A DNA stretch of 64,000 nt from Erysipelothrix anatis. Lineage in GTDB: Bacteria > Bacillota_I > Bacilli_A > Erysipelotrichales > Erysipelotrichaceae. Shown here piece after piece: positions 1 to 8,807 of the stretch. The notes under the pieces were generated by a model, which searched no databases, was not told the DNA's origin, and saw only the letters and a program-made list of their open reading frames with translations. Where the stretch lies: assembly GCF_009828745.1 (NCBI RefSeq), contig NZ_WTSX01000006.1:98477-162476 (forward strand). The letters run 5' to 3'. The position numbers and the translations under genes are program-made. Position 1 is the stretch's first letter. Each line of letters begins with the position of its first letter.

Positions 1-44
1 GACTTGCTCCTTTTTCGATATAGTATTTTTGATTGCTTTAAAAA

Positions 45-1409
45 CTATATACTGCTTTTAACTAATAATACGATAGATTCGATATGTGTTGTTTGTGGGA
101 ACATATCAACAGGTTGAACACTATCAATGCTATAGCCAGCAGATACGAATGGTTTTAAATCACGAACGAGCGTTGCAGGATTACAACTTACATACGCAAT
201 TTTCTCTGGACTTAAGGCAATAACGTCATTAATAAATGAAGATTCAAGCCCTTTTCGAGGTGGATCAACAACAACTACGTCTGGTTTTAACGATAGTTCT
301 TTAATTCCCTCAATGACATCACCTGCAATGAACGAGATATTTGAGATTTCATTAATCTCTGCATTTTTAACGGCTACAATAACAGCTTCTTCAACAATTT
401 CAATTCCAATGACTTCCTTAGCTCTTTGTGCAAGGCTCAGGGATATTGTTCCAATTCCAGAATAAGCATCAAGTACGACTTCTGTTCCATCAAGTTGAAG
501 TGTATCTAAGAGTGTTTGATAGAGTACTTCCGCTTGCGGAGTGTTCACTTGTAGAAATGATTCCGCTGTGACTTCATAAGTATTTTCGAGAATAACTTCT
601 TTGAATGTATCCTTGCCATATACAACTTTTGATTCTGGACCCATTATAGCTGCCGTTTTAAGTGGGTTCACATTGTGAACGATACTTACAATATTATCCG
701 ATAGGGCTGCAATTGCCGGAACAATTTTAGATTGCGGGAATAAACTCTTCGAACGTGTTACTAAAACAACCATCACTTCTCCAGTATTTTGACCATGGCG
801 AACAATGATGTGACGAATGTTTCCTGTATTTGTGCGAGCATCATATGGTTTTTCATTAAATTCAACGAGAATATCGCGAATTCCAACAACAATTTCGTCA
901 ATTCCAAGTGCATTAATTTTGAAGTTGTTAACTGGGATGAGTTGGTGTGAGTTATGTTTAAAGACGCCAATTTCCATAGCATCATCAACTTTTCGAACCG
1001 GAACTTGTGTTTTATTACGGTAATGCCATTCGTTTTCGGCTCCAATAATATGATTTACCAATACATTTTTAAACATAGGATCTTTTTTGAAAGCATCCTC
1101 TACAATTTTTGTTTTGAGTTCTAATTGTCGGGAATAACTGACATGTTGGAGTGGAATAGTACTGTTTAGAGCAAGATCTTTCGGCTTTACATAGGCGCGA
1201 TCTTGTGATGGAATGAGAAGTTCGGTAATACGACCAAAGGCATATTTCTTCTCAACGCGATCAAGCTTTACCAGTGCAGTTTCGCCCGTAATTCCTCCCT
1301 CGACAAAAATAGGATAACCGTCGACTTTAGCGACGCCTTTTCCTTCGTAAGACATATCAATAAATGTTAATTCAAGAATATCATTTTTCTTTAATGAATC
1401 TGTATTCAT
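45..1409 (-). CDS. rlmD: 23S rRNA (uracil-5-)-methyltransferase, RumA/RlmCD family, lacking Fe-S cysteines
   Basis: SAM-dependent enzyme that methylates C5 of a uridine in 23S rRNA. The 454 residues show an N-terminal TRAM domain (about 1-60), the SAM loop DAYSGIGT near 316, VDPPRKG near 380, the nucleophile Cys409 in SCNPAT, and a likely general-base Glu444 in the HIE motif. Where relatives carry the CGGCQLQH segment of a [4Fe-4S] site, this protein reads NSTIPLQH. Cys409 is the only cysteine in the whole chain, so a cluster cannot form. The ATG follows GAAGGAAACC. It stands alone behind its own promoter. Family membership is certain; which uridine(s) it modifies (RlmC, RlmD or both sites) cannot be read from sequence. 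Confidence 0.9.
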   Translation of the reverse strand: MNTDSLKKNDILELTFIDMSYEGKGVAKVDGYPIFVEGGITGETALVKLDRVEKKYAFGRITELLIPSQDRAYVKPKDLALNSTIPLQHVSYSRQLELKTKIVEDAFKKDPMFKNVLVNHIIGAENEWHYRNKTQVPVRKVDDAMEIGVFKHNSHQLIPVNNFKINALGIDEIVVGIRDILVEFNEKPYDARTNTGNIRHIIVRHGQNTGEVMVVLVTRSKSLFPQSKIVPAIAALSDNIVSIVHNVNPLKTAAIMGPESKVVYGKDTFKEVILENTYEVTAESFLQVNTPQAEVLYQTLLDTLQLDGTEVVLDAYSGIGTISLSLAQRAKEVIGIEIVEEAVIVAVKNAEINEISNISFIAGDVIEGIKELSLKPDVVVVDPPRKGLESSFINDVIALSPEKIAYVSCNPATLVRDLKPFVSAGYSIDSVQPVDMFPQTTHIESIVLLVKSSI

Positions 1410-1548
1410 GGTTTCCTTCTTTCTTCGATTATGTTATCGATTGTGGTTTAAATTTCTTAATAAAATCATGGTTGCAGCAATGTGGAGTTTACATTGGTGC
1501 TGAAAGATTTCGCATGAAGTTTAGTTATTAAAAATTTCGAACATGTTT

Positions 1549-1577
1549 AGTATATGATTTTGGACTATATAAGTAAA
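1549..1577 (-). promoter_or_regulatory. Sigma-A-like promoter for the rRNA methyltransferase
   Basis: On the minus strand TTTACT is followed after 17 bases by TATACT, pointing towards the methyltransferase start at 1409. This would leave a leader of roughly 130 nt in which I see no known riboswitch. Confidence 0.4.
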
Positions 1578-1603
1578 CATATATCCTTCATATCTCAAAA
1601 GAA

Positions 1604-1623
1604 AAGCATCTTAAAAGATGCTT
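1604..1623 (-). terminator. Intrinsic terminator after the GntR gene
   Basis: A 9-bp perfect stem (AAGCATCTT/AAGATGCTT) is followed on the minus strand by TTCTTTT, just beyond the GntR stop at 1636. Confidence 0.75.
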
Positions 1624-1635
1624 CATTGCTATTTT

Positions 1636-2343
1636 TTAGATTTCATAGTCAATCTGGTATGCTTTCGCATCGGTATTGTAGTAGCCGTAGGATATTTCAA
1701 CAACTTCCCCCTCCGCGTTTTCTGTGTGACGTTCACGACATAACACAGGTTGGTCTTCGAGTTTTAGAATCTTACGAATCATCGGATCGACATCCACTAC
1801 CACATAAAAACGGTCACTAAAATTTGCCACATCAAAGCCTTTAAGAGCAAGCCATTTGTATAATGAATTTGATTCAATTTCATTAATGGCATGTTTTATC
1901 GACATGACTGGAAAATAGTGTTCAAACGTAATGTACGGTTCACCATCCAAATAGTACATACGTTTTAGGCACGTTGCAGACTCACCAAACGCCTCAAATA
2001 ATGTGGCATTATTCTGTACATCCACAACATCAATTTCCATAAGTTCTTTTTTCAACTCGTGCTGTTTTTCAAGAATTGAAGAAAATGAATTTGCTTTTGA
2101 GAGCCGATTGAAAAGTCGATTACTTAGAACAGTCGTTCCTTTACCACTCTTTTTCTCAAGATATCCTTCATTACTCAGTATTTCTACCGCATTACGAACT
2201 GTGATTTTACTAACAGCAAACATTTCTTCTAATTCACGCTCTGTCGGAATGTAACTGCCAACAGGATAACGGCCCGAGAGAATGTCTTTCTTAATTTGTT
2301 GTGCAACTTCTAAATACAATAATTTTTTTCTGTTCACTGACAT
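1636..2343 (-). CDS. GntR-family regulator with UTRA domain (HutC/YvoA type)
   Basis: DNA-binding transcription factor of 235 residues. Residues about 8-75 form the GntR winged helix (SGRYPVGSYIPTERELEE, then SKITVRNAVEILSNEGYLEKK). About 90-230 form a UTRA ligand-binding domain (the YYLDGEPYITFEHYFP segment is typical). Family members sense phosphorylated sugars or similar small molecules, but no catabolic gene lies next to it, so its effector and targets are unknown. The start sits very close behind GAGGGAGGT; a GTG two codons further in is a possible alternative. A partly symmetrical AGCT-containing element overlaps the TATAAT upstream (about 2375-2395) and could be an autoregulatory operator. 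Confidence 0.87.
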   Translation of the reverse strand: MSVNRKKLLYLEVAQQIKKDILSGRYPVGSYIPTERELEEMFAVSKITVRNAVEILSNEGYLEKKSGKGTTVLSNRLFNRLSKANSFSSILEKQHELKKELMEIDVVDVQNNATLFEAFGESATCLKRMYYLDGEPYITFEHYFPVMSIKHAINEIESNSLYKWLALKGFDVANFSDRFYVVVDVDPMIRKILKLEDQPVLCRERHTENAEGEVVEISYGYYNTDAKAYQIDYEI

Positions 2344-2427
2344 ACCTCCCTCAATCCCTTAGTTTCTACAATTATAGCTTATTAACAGCTAATATACAGT
2401 ATGAATGCAAATATTATGATGTTTTTG

Positions 2428-3399
2428 TTATTCTTCAACAATTTTCCCGATATCTTTAAGCTCGATTGAGACCCGCCCATTGATGTCGGTTTTAATATCG
2501 ATTATGTTTTGAACATCCAAAATATCAAGTGGCAGGATAATTTCGATACCTGATTCTGTTCGAATACGGTGTTTTTTTATGGTTGCCGTTTTATTCATGA
2601 GTTTCAAATTAATGAGGTCCGTAACGTTATTTGCTTCAAAAGCGTTATGAATTAGCGAAGCTTCATGTTCGTCAATATCCTCAAAAATTTCCTTTAAGAT
2701 TTGCTCGGGTTCAATCTCATCATACAGCTCGACGTTATCTGTAATAATTTGTCGCGCTTTGATTGTATTAGGTAATCGGTCAACGTCCCGTTGATCTGAA
2801 ATCGATTGAATCAGGGTATCAACAACTTGAAATGATTGTTTAGAATTGGCTATCAAGGTCGTATCTAAAAAGGTTTCGATGGCATCTCGATTTGCTGGCA
2901 CTGCCTTAACTCGAGTATCACCGGTTGTTAGATCGATTAAAAATCCTGCTTGAACACTTGCGAATCCACTTGGCATAATTGCATGATTGTATACCAATGC
3001 ATTTTCAACTCCCTGAACATTTTGCGTGATTTTGATGACACCATCTTTGCTTAGAAGTTCAAACATTCCAAAACCAACAGATTCTCCTAAATCAGCAAGT
3101 ACAAACACAAGATTGTTGCTCGTATAGTCCATATTTTGGATATACTGTTCGAACCATTGGCGGGCTAAATCTTGTGTAGTTTCCAAGAATGGAAATTGAG
3201 TTCCGATTAGCGCTTTGAATGGACTGCGCTCACCAATTGTTGCCCGTGTCGTAGAAGTGCTGTTTTGCATCCCTTTCACAAGTTTAAGTAAGTAGTTTTC
3301 AATTGCATGCTGATTGTTTAAGTTCAGCGGTTGTTGTGACAAAATTATTGATTTGAGATCATCATCCAAAGTATGAATGATTGCTTTATTAATATCCAT
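2428..3399 (-). CDS. 37-kDa nucleoid-associated protein family (NA37/YejK-like)
   Basis: A 323-residue soluble protein that fits the NA37 family (E. coli YejK/NdpA), whose members bind DNA or the nucleoid. Supporting features are the start MDINKAIIH, the central segment about a ligand or cargo 'PSGFASVQAGFLID', and the C-terminal KKHRIRTESGIEI stretch typical of Gram-positive members. There is no signal peptide or membrane segment. It begins 10 nt after the sbcC stop with only a weak GGGGT ribosome site, so it is probably translated from the sbcDC transcript. That context suggests a role in DNA repair or chromosome maintenance. Family assignment is by remembered pattern, not search. Confidence 0.7.
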   Translation of the reverse strand: MDINKAIIHTLDDDLKSIILSQQPLNLNNQHAIENYLLKLVKGMQNSTSTTRATIGERSPFKALIGTQFPFLETTQDLARQWFEQYIQNMDYTSNNLVFVLADLGESVGFGMFELLSKDGVIKITQNVQGVENALVYNHAIMPSGFASVQAGFLIDLTTGDTRVKAVPANRDAIETFLDTTLIANSKQSFQVVDTLIQSISDQRDVDRLPNTIKARQIITDNVELYDEIEPEQILKEIFEDIDEHEASLIHNAFEANNVTDLINLKLMNKTATIKKHRIRTESGIEIILPLDILDVQNIIDIKTDINGRVSIELKDIGKIVEE

Positions 3400-3409
3400 A
3401 GTTACCCCG

Positions 3410-6400
3410 TTATTCTACTGTGATTTGACGCAGCTTACTGCCTTTATCAGTCTTCATTATAACAATTTGTTGCGGAATACGCTCTTTAAGTTCAGAAACA
3501 TGCGAAATAATACCGACAAGGCGATCATTTGATGCTAAGTTTTGTAAGGCATCGACAGCTGATTGAAGAGACTTATCATCCAGTGTTCCGAACCCCTCAT
3601 CGATAAACATTGCTTCTACACTTACTACACCTGAACTATTTTGAATTACATCCGAAAGCCCCAGGGCCATCGATAACGATGCTTTAAATGATTCGCCACC
3701 GGATAAGGATTTTACGCTACGACGTTTCCCCGTCCAATAATCCATGACATCAAGGTCTAACCCTGATTTTTCGCGCTTGTTGCTTGCTATTTCTTGACGA
3801 ACGAGTTCATATCGCTGAGCAGTCATAATCTTAAAACGCTTATTCGCCTCATGAATAATATATTCAAAATAGGCACTTTGAATGTAATTTTCGAGCGTGA
3901 TTTTATCTTTTCCTTGAAGTTCACCATTCATGACTCGCGCTAAATCGGACACCGTTTGATATTCGTTTAGGCTTGCCTTGCTCTGCTGATACAACTTTTG
4001 AAGACTGTTATGTATTTCATCATACACTAGATATTCTCGCATGGAACTATTTAGTTGTTGATGGTTAGTCTCACGGTGAGTTTTATTTTCGTTAAGCGCT
4101 TCTAAAAGTGCTGGTTTTGACCCGTCTGCAATTGGATTAACTTGCGATCGTAATGCCTTCAGTTCTGTTTCGACATCCCGACTATTTTGTTTATAGTTTT
4201 GAATTATCGTTTGTTCCTGTTTGTATGCAGCTTCACTCATTAGATGGTCGTTGTATGTTGCCAAACTATCAAGATGATACTCTCTCAGTAATTGATTTAA
4301 CGACACGTTCAGCGTTTCTAACGCTTTATCTGTTTGTTGTTTTTGGTCAACATTGTGTTTCATGGTAGTTTGAAGCACGAGTCGATCATTTTGAGTTTTT
4401 GTGACCGCAGCATCATAGACGTCTACAAGTGATTCAAGACGTTGTTTCGCTTCCTTGAGCGTTTTTAGATGTGTTTGCGCTTCATTTAATGTATCGAAAG
4501 ATAGACTGCTTTTAATTGCTGAAAGTTCAGTTTTAAGCGTCGTTTCTTCTGTTCTTTCAGACTGAATTTGCCCCGCTAATGTTTCAACCGTATGATCCAG
4601 TATTTTTTTGTCATCAAGAAGTTGTTGCTTATTCGCGATCTTCGTTTGATAGGTCGAAATTTTACTTTTTAGTGTATTAATTGTAGTAGATTGATCGTTG
4701 ATTTGTGCAATAAGAGCTTCTAACGATGAATCATTGAATGTATCATAGTCCGGAATTTGGACAAGGCTTGATTCAGAATCATCACGTCGCGTCTTCAAAT
4801 CCCCCAACTCCGCAAGATGTTTTTGGAATACAGTTTCTTTACTTTGACGAGCTTTAAGGGCGTCTTCAACCGTTTCTCGAGTCACTAAAGCATCATGAAA
4901 TTCGGCAATGTGTGGGTGCTCTAGCGATCCACAAACAGGACATGGTTCACCATCTTGTAGGTCTTTAGCGATGATTCCGGCTTGATTCATAAAGAATGTC
5001 TTTTGAACATCCATGGTTACTTTATTTTGCATCTTTAATTCTTGTTCAACGTCTTGAACCACTTGCTGTTTGGCAGCGAATGAAGTTTTGAGTTGCGTGT
5101 TGAGGCGAATCTTTTCAAGCACTGATTCAACATGTTGTTTTTGAGTATTCAATGCTTGTTGGGTATCGTGCGCTTTAATTAGCAAAATTTGTTGATTTAC
5201 AATTTCAGCTTCGGCAAGTGCAACTTCCTCTAAACGCTTTTGTATCTGTGCATTCTTCAAAGTTGTTTGGTCATATGAAGAAATAAGCTGAGATAATGCA
5301 AGCTGCTGTTTATCGAGGTTTGCCTGAAGGGTTTTTAGTGCTTCATATTTGGGCATCAATTGTTCTAATTCTTTCATTGCATAGGATTGATTTTGAATCA
5401 TGGTGCGGTGTGCATCCATCTCAATTTTTTGTACCTCTAATGTCTTTATCTTCTCGTCTACAATTTTTTCTTGATTAAGAAGTTCTTGGCCCTCATTACT
5501 TAATTTCTGTGAAACCTCCAACGTTTCTTGATACGATTTGACGATTGGATCGACTGCCGCAACCATTGTATCGTACTGTACTAGGTCCTTTTCTCGTTGA
5601 AGAATCTGCTCGCGTTGTTGTTGGAGCGTTTCATGACGTTTCGTCAGTTCATCAATTTGTTGTGTTAGTGCTTCTTGAGTATTAATTCGTGTTAAGCTGT
5701 CTTGTAACCCAATCGCTTCCGTTTCTAAACGCTGCGCACGTTGCTCAAGTTCTTTGATTTCTGCTTGGGTAGCTGCAATATATTGACTTAATTGACTTAG
5801 CACCATTTGAAGATCAAAACTATCCATATCTGAAGCATCAAAACCTTTGATGCGCATCATTTGGTCATGTGCTAGTTTTTGGATGCTGTCCAACTCTCGT
5901 CGAACAAGAAGAGATTGCTCCTTAAGTTTTCTTTGTACTGTATCATAAAGTTGCGTACTAAAAATTTTTCGAAAAATTTTACTTCGGTCAGAACTGCTTG
6001 CAGTGAGTAACGACAAAAACTCTCCTTGCGCAATCATAACAATTTGTTTAAATTGTGCTGCATCCATACCTAGCAGACTTTCAATCCTGTTTTTAACATC
6101 ACTAATGCTATCGAATTGCGTGCCATCTGGCATCGTTAAAAGAACTGTCGGCTCTTGAGTTGTTGTTCCTTCTCCTCTTAGTTTAGGACGTTCATATCGT
6201 GGTGTTCGACGAATCGTATACGTTTCGTTAAAATGTTCAAACTCCAAAATTACCGCAGTTTCTATCTCTGCTGGTGCATAGTCGCTTCGTAAGGTATCAC
6301 GTTGGCGCATCGACCCACTCGCATCTTCATACAATGCATAGGAAATAGCGTCAAATATCGTCGTTTTACCAGCACCAGTATCTCCAGATATAACATATAG

Positions 6401-6484
6401 ACCATTCTTAAATTTTGAGAAATCTACTGTTGTCTGTTCTGCATATGGGCCAAAGGCGCTCATTATTAATTTTTTTGGCTTCAT
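3410..6484 (-). CDS. sbcC: Exonuclease SbcC (Rad50-like ATPase)
   Basis: ATPase arm of the SbcCD nuclease that opens hairpins and processes blocked double-strand ends. In 1024 residues: Walker A GDTGAGKTT near 35, a Q-loop region near 145, two long coiled-coil arms (about 180-510 and 530-880), and the zinc hook CPVCG near 514. ABC signature SLSGGE lies near 928 and Walker B MFIDEGFGTLD near 960. Length is normal for the family. The ATG overlaps the sbcD stop (ATGA), so the two are translationally coupled, with sbcD first as usual. Confidence 0.96.
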   Translation of the reverse strand: MKPKKLIMSAFGPYAEQTTVDFSKFKNGLYVISGDTGAGKTTIFDAISYALYEDASGSMRQRDTLRSDYAPAEIETAVILEFEHFNETYTIRRTPRYERPKLRGEGTTTQEPTVLLTMPDGTQFDSISDVKNRIESLLGMDAAQFKQIVMIAQGEFLSLLTASSSDRSKIFRKIFSTQLYDTVQRKLKEQSLLVRRELDSIQKLAHDQMMRIKGFDASDMDSFDLQMVLSQLSQYIAATQAEIKELEQRAQRLETEAIGLQDSLTRINTQEALTQQIDELTKRHETLQQQREQILQREKDLVQYDTMVAAVDPIVKSYQETLEVSQKLSNEGQELLNQEKIVDEKIKTLEVQKIEMDAHRTMIQNQSYAMKELEQLMPKYEALKTLQANLDKQQLALSQLISSYDQTTLKNAQIQKRLEEVALAEAEIVNQQILLIKAHDTQQALNTQKQHVESVLEKIRLNTQLKTSFAAKQQVVQDVEQELKMQNKVTMDVQKTFFMNQAGIIAKDLQDGEPCPVCGSLEHPHIAEFHDALVTRETVEDALKARQSKETVFQKHLAELGDLKTRRDDSESSLVQIPDYDTFNDSSLEALIAQINDQSTTINTLKSKISTYQTKIANKQQLLDDKKILDHTVETLAGQIQSERTEETTLKTELSAIKSSLSFDTLNEAQTHLKTLKEAKQRLESLVDVYDAAVTKTQNDRLVLQTTMKHNVDQKQQTDKALETLNVSLNQLLREYHLDSLATYNDHLMSEAAYKQEQTIIQNYKQNSRDVETELKALRSQVNPIADGSKPALLEALNENKTHRETNHQQLNSSMREYLVYDEIHNSLQKLYQQSKASLNEYQTVSDLARVMNGELQGKDKITLENYIQSAYFEYIIHEANKRFKIMTAQRYELVRQEIASNKREKSGLDLDVMDYWTGKRRSVKSLSGGESFKASLSMALGLSDVIQNSSGVVSVEAMFIDEGFGTLDDKSLQSAVDALQNLASNDRLVGIISHVSELKERIPQQIVIMKTDKGSKLRQITVE

Positions 6485-7605
6485 GACACATCTCCAATCT
6501 CATCTAAAATGGAAACTACTAAGTGCTGTTCCGCATCATTCAAATCACGACCTGTCTGTTGTTCAAAAAAATCATGAACAAGTTCTAGTGGTTTTTTTGA
6601 TACCACTTCTTCAGCTCGTTGTAATGAACCATTATGTGTACTCAGCTGATTTTGAACTTCTAAGGTTAATGTGTTTGGATAAACACGTTGAAGTCGTGTA
6701 ATTGCATTATGAACAACGGTTTCATCCGTAATAATCGCATGGATATAGTCTTGCGAAGTTTCAGTTTCTCCAATCTTTATGAGCTCATCAATTGGCCCTT
6801 TGATTACGCGAACATCACGAAACGGTTTAAGGGGTATTTGATCATAAACAACAGTATCATCGACAGTTACTAAGTTTACTGACTTTCGTTGCTGTGCCTC
6901 CTCAAATGCATACTTAAGAATTGATCCTGAATATCGAATTGTATCACTACCAATTCTTTGTGGACGATGAATATGTCCCAATGCCACATAATCAAACGTT
7001 TCAAGAATTGTAGTATTAATTGCATCGAGACCACCCAGAGTTAGTCCTGTTTCCGATTGAGCTATTTCAGGTTCACTACTTCCACTCACAAAGAATTGAT
7101 GACCTATCATGACGTTTTTACGATCATTTTTGAGTTCAAGACGATCAAGAACAAATTGATACGCTTCTTGGTAATTTGAACTTTTAAAGTCTTCATAAAC
7201 ATTCGCAACATAGACCGGTTTAATAAACGGAATTGGATAGAAATCGACATTAGCAATCGTTATGGGATTAATCGTAGAGGTTAGATGTGTAATAACGTGA
7301 ATATTCGTTCTTTCTAAAAGGCGCTTCCCTACCCCTAATCGATCATTAGAATCGTGATTCCCAGATATCACAATCGTTTCTAACTGATGATTGGCTAATT
7401 CAACAAGAAACCAATCCCATAAGGAGAAAGCCTCTTCACTGGGACTGTTTTTATCATACACATCTCCGGCGATAATGAGTGCATCAACATCATGACGCTT
7501 AGCAATATCCAGTATTTGACGTAAGATGTATTTTTGATCTTCAATTAAAGAAACTTGCATTAAGCGTCTTCCTATATGTAAATCAGCACAATGTAAAAAT
7601 TTCAT
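6481..7605 (-). CDS. sbcD: Exonuclease SbcD (Mre11-like nuclease)
   Basis: Metallophosphoesterase nuclease subunit of SbcCD. In 374 residues the five family motifs are visible in order: CADLHIG (D8, H10), AGDVYDKN, SGNHDS, GHQFF and ALGHIHRPQ. A C-terminal capping/SbcC-binding domain follows from about 280. The start follows GAGGTGAACC and lies 25 nt downstream of a recognisable -10 box. It heads an operon sbcD-sbcC-NA37 protein. Confidence 0.96.
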   Translation of the reverse strand: MKFLHCADLHIGRRLMQVSLIEDQKYILRQILDIAKRHDVDALIIAGDVYDKNSPSEEAFSLWDWFLVELANHQLETIVISGNHDSNDRLGVGKRLLERTNIHVITHLTSTINPITIANVDFYPIPFIKPVYVANVYEDFKSSNYQEAYQFVLDRLELKNDRKNVMIGHQFFVSGSSEPEIAQSETGLTLGGLDAINTTILETFDYVALGHIHRPQRIGSDTIRYSGSILKYAFEEAQQRKSVNLVTVDDTVVYDQIPLKPFRDVRVIKGPIDELIKIGETETSQDYIHAIITDETVVHNAITRLQRVYPNTLTLEVQNQLSTHNGSLQRAEEVVSKKPLELVHDFFEQQTGRDLNDAEQHLVVSILDEIGDVS

Positions 7606-7629
7606 GGTTCACCTCGGTTTGTTATCTTT

Positions 7630-7657
7630 ATTGTATCAATGTTTTAATCGTTCTCAA
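7630..7657 (-). promoter_or_regulatory. Promoter of the sbcDC operon
   Basis: Minus-strand TTGAGA, 16-base spacer, TACAAT, placed about 25 nt before the sbcD ATG. Confidence 0.5.
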
Positions 7658-7724
7658 AGGAATAACAGCGAAGTGTCGTATAGTTTTGCTATTTCATCAT
7701 ATTTCGTTAAATTAAGGTCAAAAA

Positions 7725-7756
7725 AAAGAAAGCAACTAGCTTTCTATGCTTTCTTT
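7725..7756 (-). terminator. Terminator after the YxeA-like gene
   Basis: A 10-bp stem (AAAGAAAGCA/TGCTTTCTTT) followed on the minus strand by a T run; the stem overlaps the stop codon of the upstream gene. Confidence 0.7.
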
Positions 7757-8081
7757 ATTGTTGGGTTCGAATACGTCGAGGTACTTGATGCGCTTCCACC
7801 AAAGACCATTGTGTTAAAGTATCATCCACAGTTTCTACTTTCAGATAACTATGACGGTCAATTTGTCCTTTTGATTCGAAACTGATAATTTTTTTATCCC
7901 CATCTGAGCTTTCAACCTCCAATTGATATTTAAAATTACCATTTGCAAGTTGAGAGATTTCAGCGTGTTCAGTCGATCCATACGCAGTGCGATAGTCTTT
8001 TTTGAATTGATCTTTTAGCAAGAACGCGACACCTACGAAAACAACTGCAACAATTAAGATTCTTTTGAAATTTTTGGTCAT
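7755..8081 (-). CDS. YxeA family (DUF1093) small exported or membrane-anchored protein
   Basis: A 108-residue protein with one N-terminal hydrophobic helix (about 7-23) and a small beta domain outside the membrane. The features GNFKYQLEVESSDGDKKIISFESKG, HSYLKVETVDDT and a terminal VPRRI correspond to the DUF1093/YxeA pattern (GxYxYxL..DGxxKxxxF, YLK, IPKK). No enzymatic motif is visible and the function of the family is unknown. The ribosome site is AGGAGAACC. It is a single-gene unit with its own terminator. Confidence 0.7.
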   Translation of the reverse strand: MTKNFKRILIVAVVFVGVAFLLKDQFKKDYRTAYGSTEHAEISQLANGNFKYQLEVESSDGDKKIISFESKGQIDRHSYLKVETVDDTLTQWSLVEAHQVPRRIRTQQ

Positions 8082-8168
8082 ACCGGTTCTCCTTTATCTA
8101 CTCCTATCTTACGCACTTTTAAACTTAACTCCCATCGAATTCCAGAACATCTGACTTACAATATTGTC

Positions 8169-8200
8169 ACAAAAAAAAGAAACGACCGTGTCATTTCTTT
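8169..8200 (-). terminator. Terminator after the DhaL-like gene
   Basis: AAAGAAATGAC/GTCGTTTCTTT stem followed on the minus strand by eight T; directly downstream of the stop at 8222. Confidence 0.7.
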
Positions 8201-8221
8201 TTCTCATCAATTTAGAACAAC

Positions 8222-8746
8222 TCACTCACCAAACACATTAAGCCAGGCTTGAAACAACAAGTACGATGAAAATGCCCCTGGATCTGCTGAATTCGCAATT
8301 GTGATGATTTGTTCCTCTAATTTATGTTTCTTAGGAATCGCGACTTCTAAAACATCGCTGTCCGCAAAGTGCTGCCACACTTTAAGCATCGGATGGTCAC
8401 GAGGTGTCTGTCCACGTTTCGCGATCGCCTCATACCCTGTGTGAAACATCACATTTGAAGGATCAAAAGTATGCAATGCCATGGAATTAAATGCTGCTCC
8501 ATACAAGGGACCACACGCCCCCTCTAACTTCGCAAGCAGGGTCAAACCGACTTGTTTCATAAATTGCGAAGGGTCGGAATATGGACGCCGCTCCATCATT
8601 TCTAAAACAGCCTTTGACCCCTGTACGATATTAGTGCCATGATCACCATCACCGCTCATTGTATCATAGTGATTTAAAAGTTCTTCGTTATCTTGAATCA
8701 ATGCATTAAATTCTTGAATCCATAGTTCGTACTGCTCTAATTTCAT
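8222..8746 (-). CDS. Shortened DhaL-like protein (dihydroxyacetone kinase ATP-binding domain homologue)
   Basis: DhaL is the nucleotide-binding subunit of dihydroxyacetone kinases. This 174-residue version keeps the metal-binding triad Asp28, Asp33, Asp35 in YDTMSGDGDHGTN and the GACGPLYG loop near 90. It has lost the usual GDKTM motif (here PRDHPM). About 20 residues of the ATP lid (normally KGRASYLGERS...) are missing just before DPGAFSSYLLFQ. Normal DhaL is about 210 residues. No DhaK or DhaM gene is nearby. It is 61 nt downstream of, and very likely co-transcribed with, a degenerate glycerol kinase homologue. Catalytic activity is doubtful; a regulatory or altered role is inference. Confidence 0.75.
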   Translation of the reverse strand: MKLEQYELWIQEFNALIQDNEELLNHYDTMSGDGDHGTNIVQGSKAVLEMMERRPYSDPSQFMKQVGLTLLAKLEGACGPLYGAAFNSMALHTFDPSNVMFHTGYEAIAKRGQTPRDHPMLKVWQHFADSDVLEVAIPKKHKLEEQIITIANSADPGAFSSYLLFQAWLNVFGE

Positions 8747-8807
8747 GATATTTTACACCTTTCTAAATTGATTTTTACCGAATGCATGTGAAGATACATT
8801 ACTCCAC

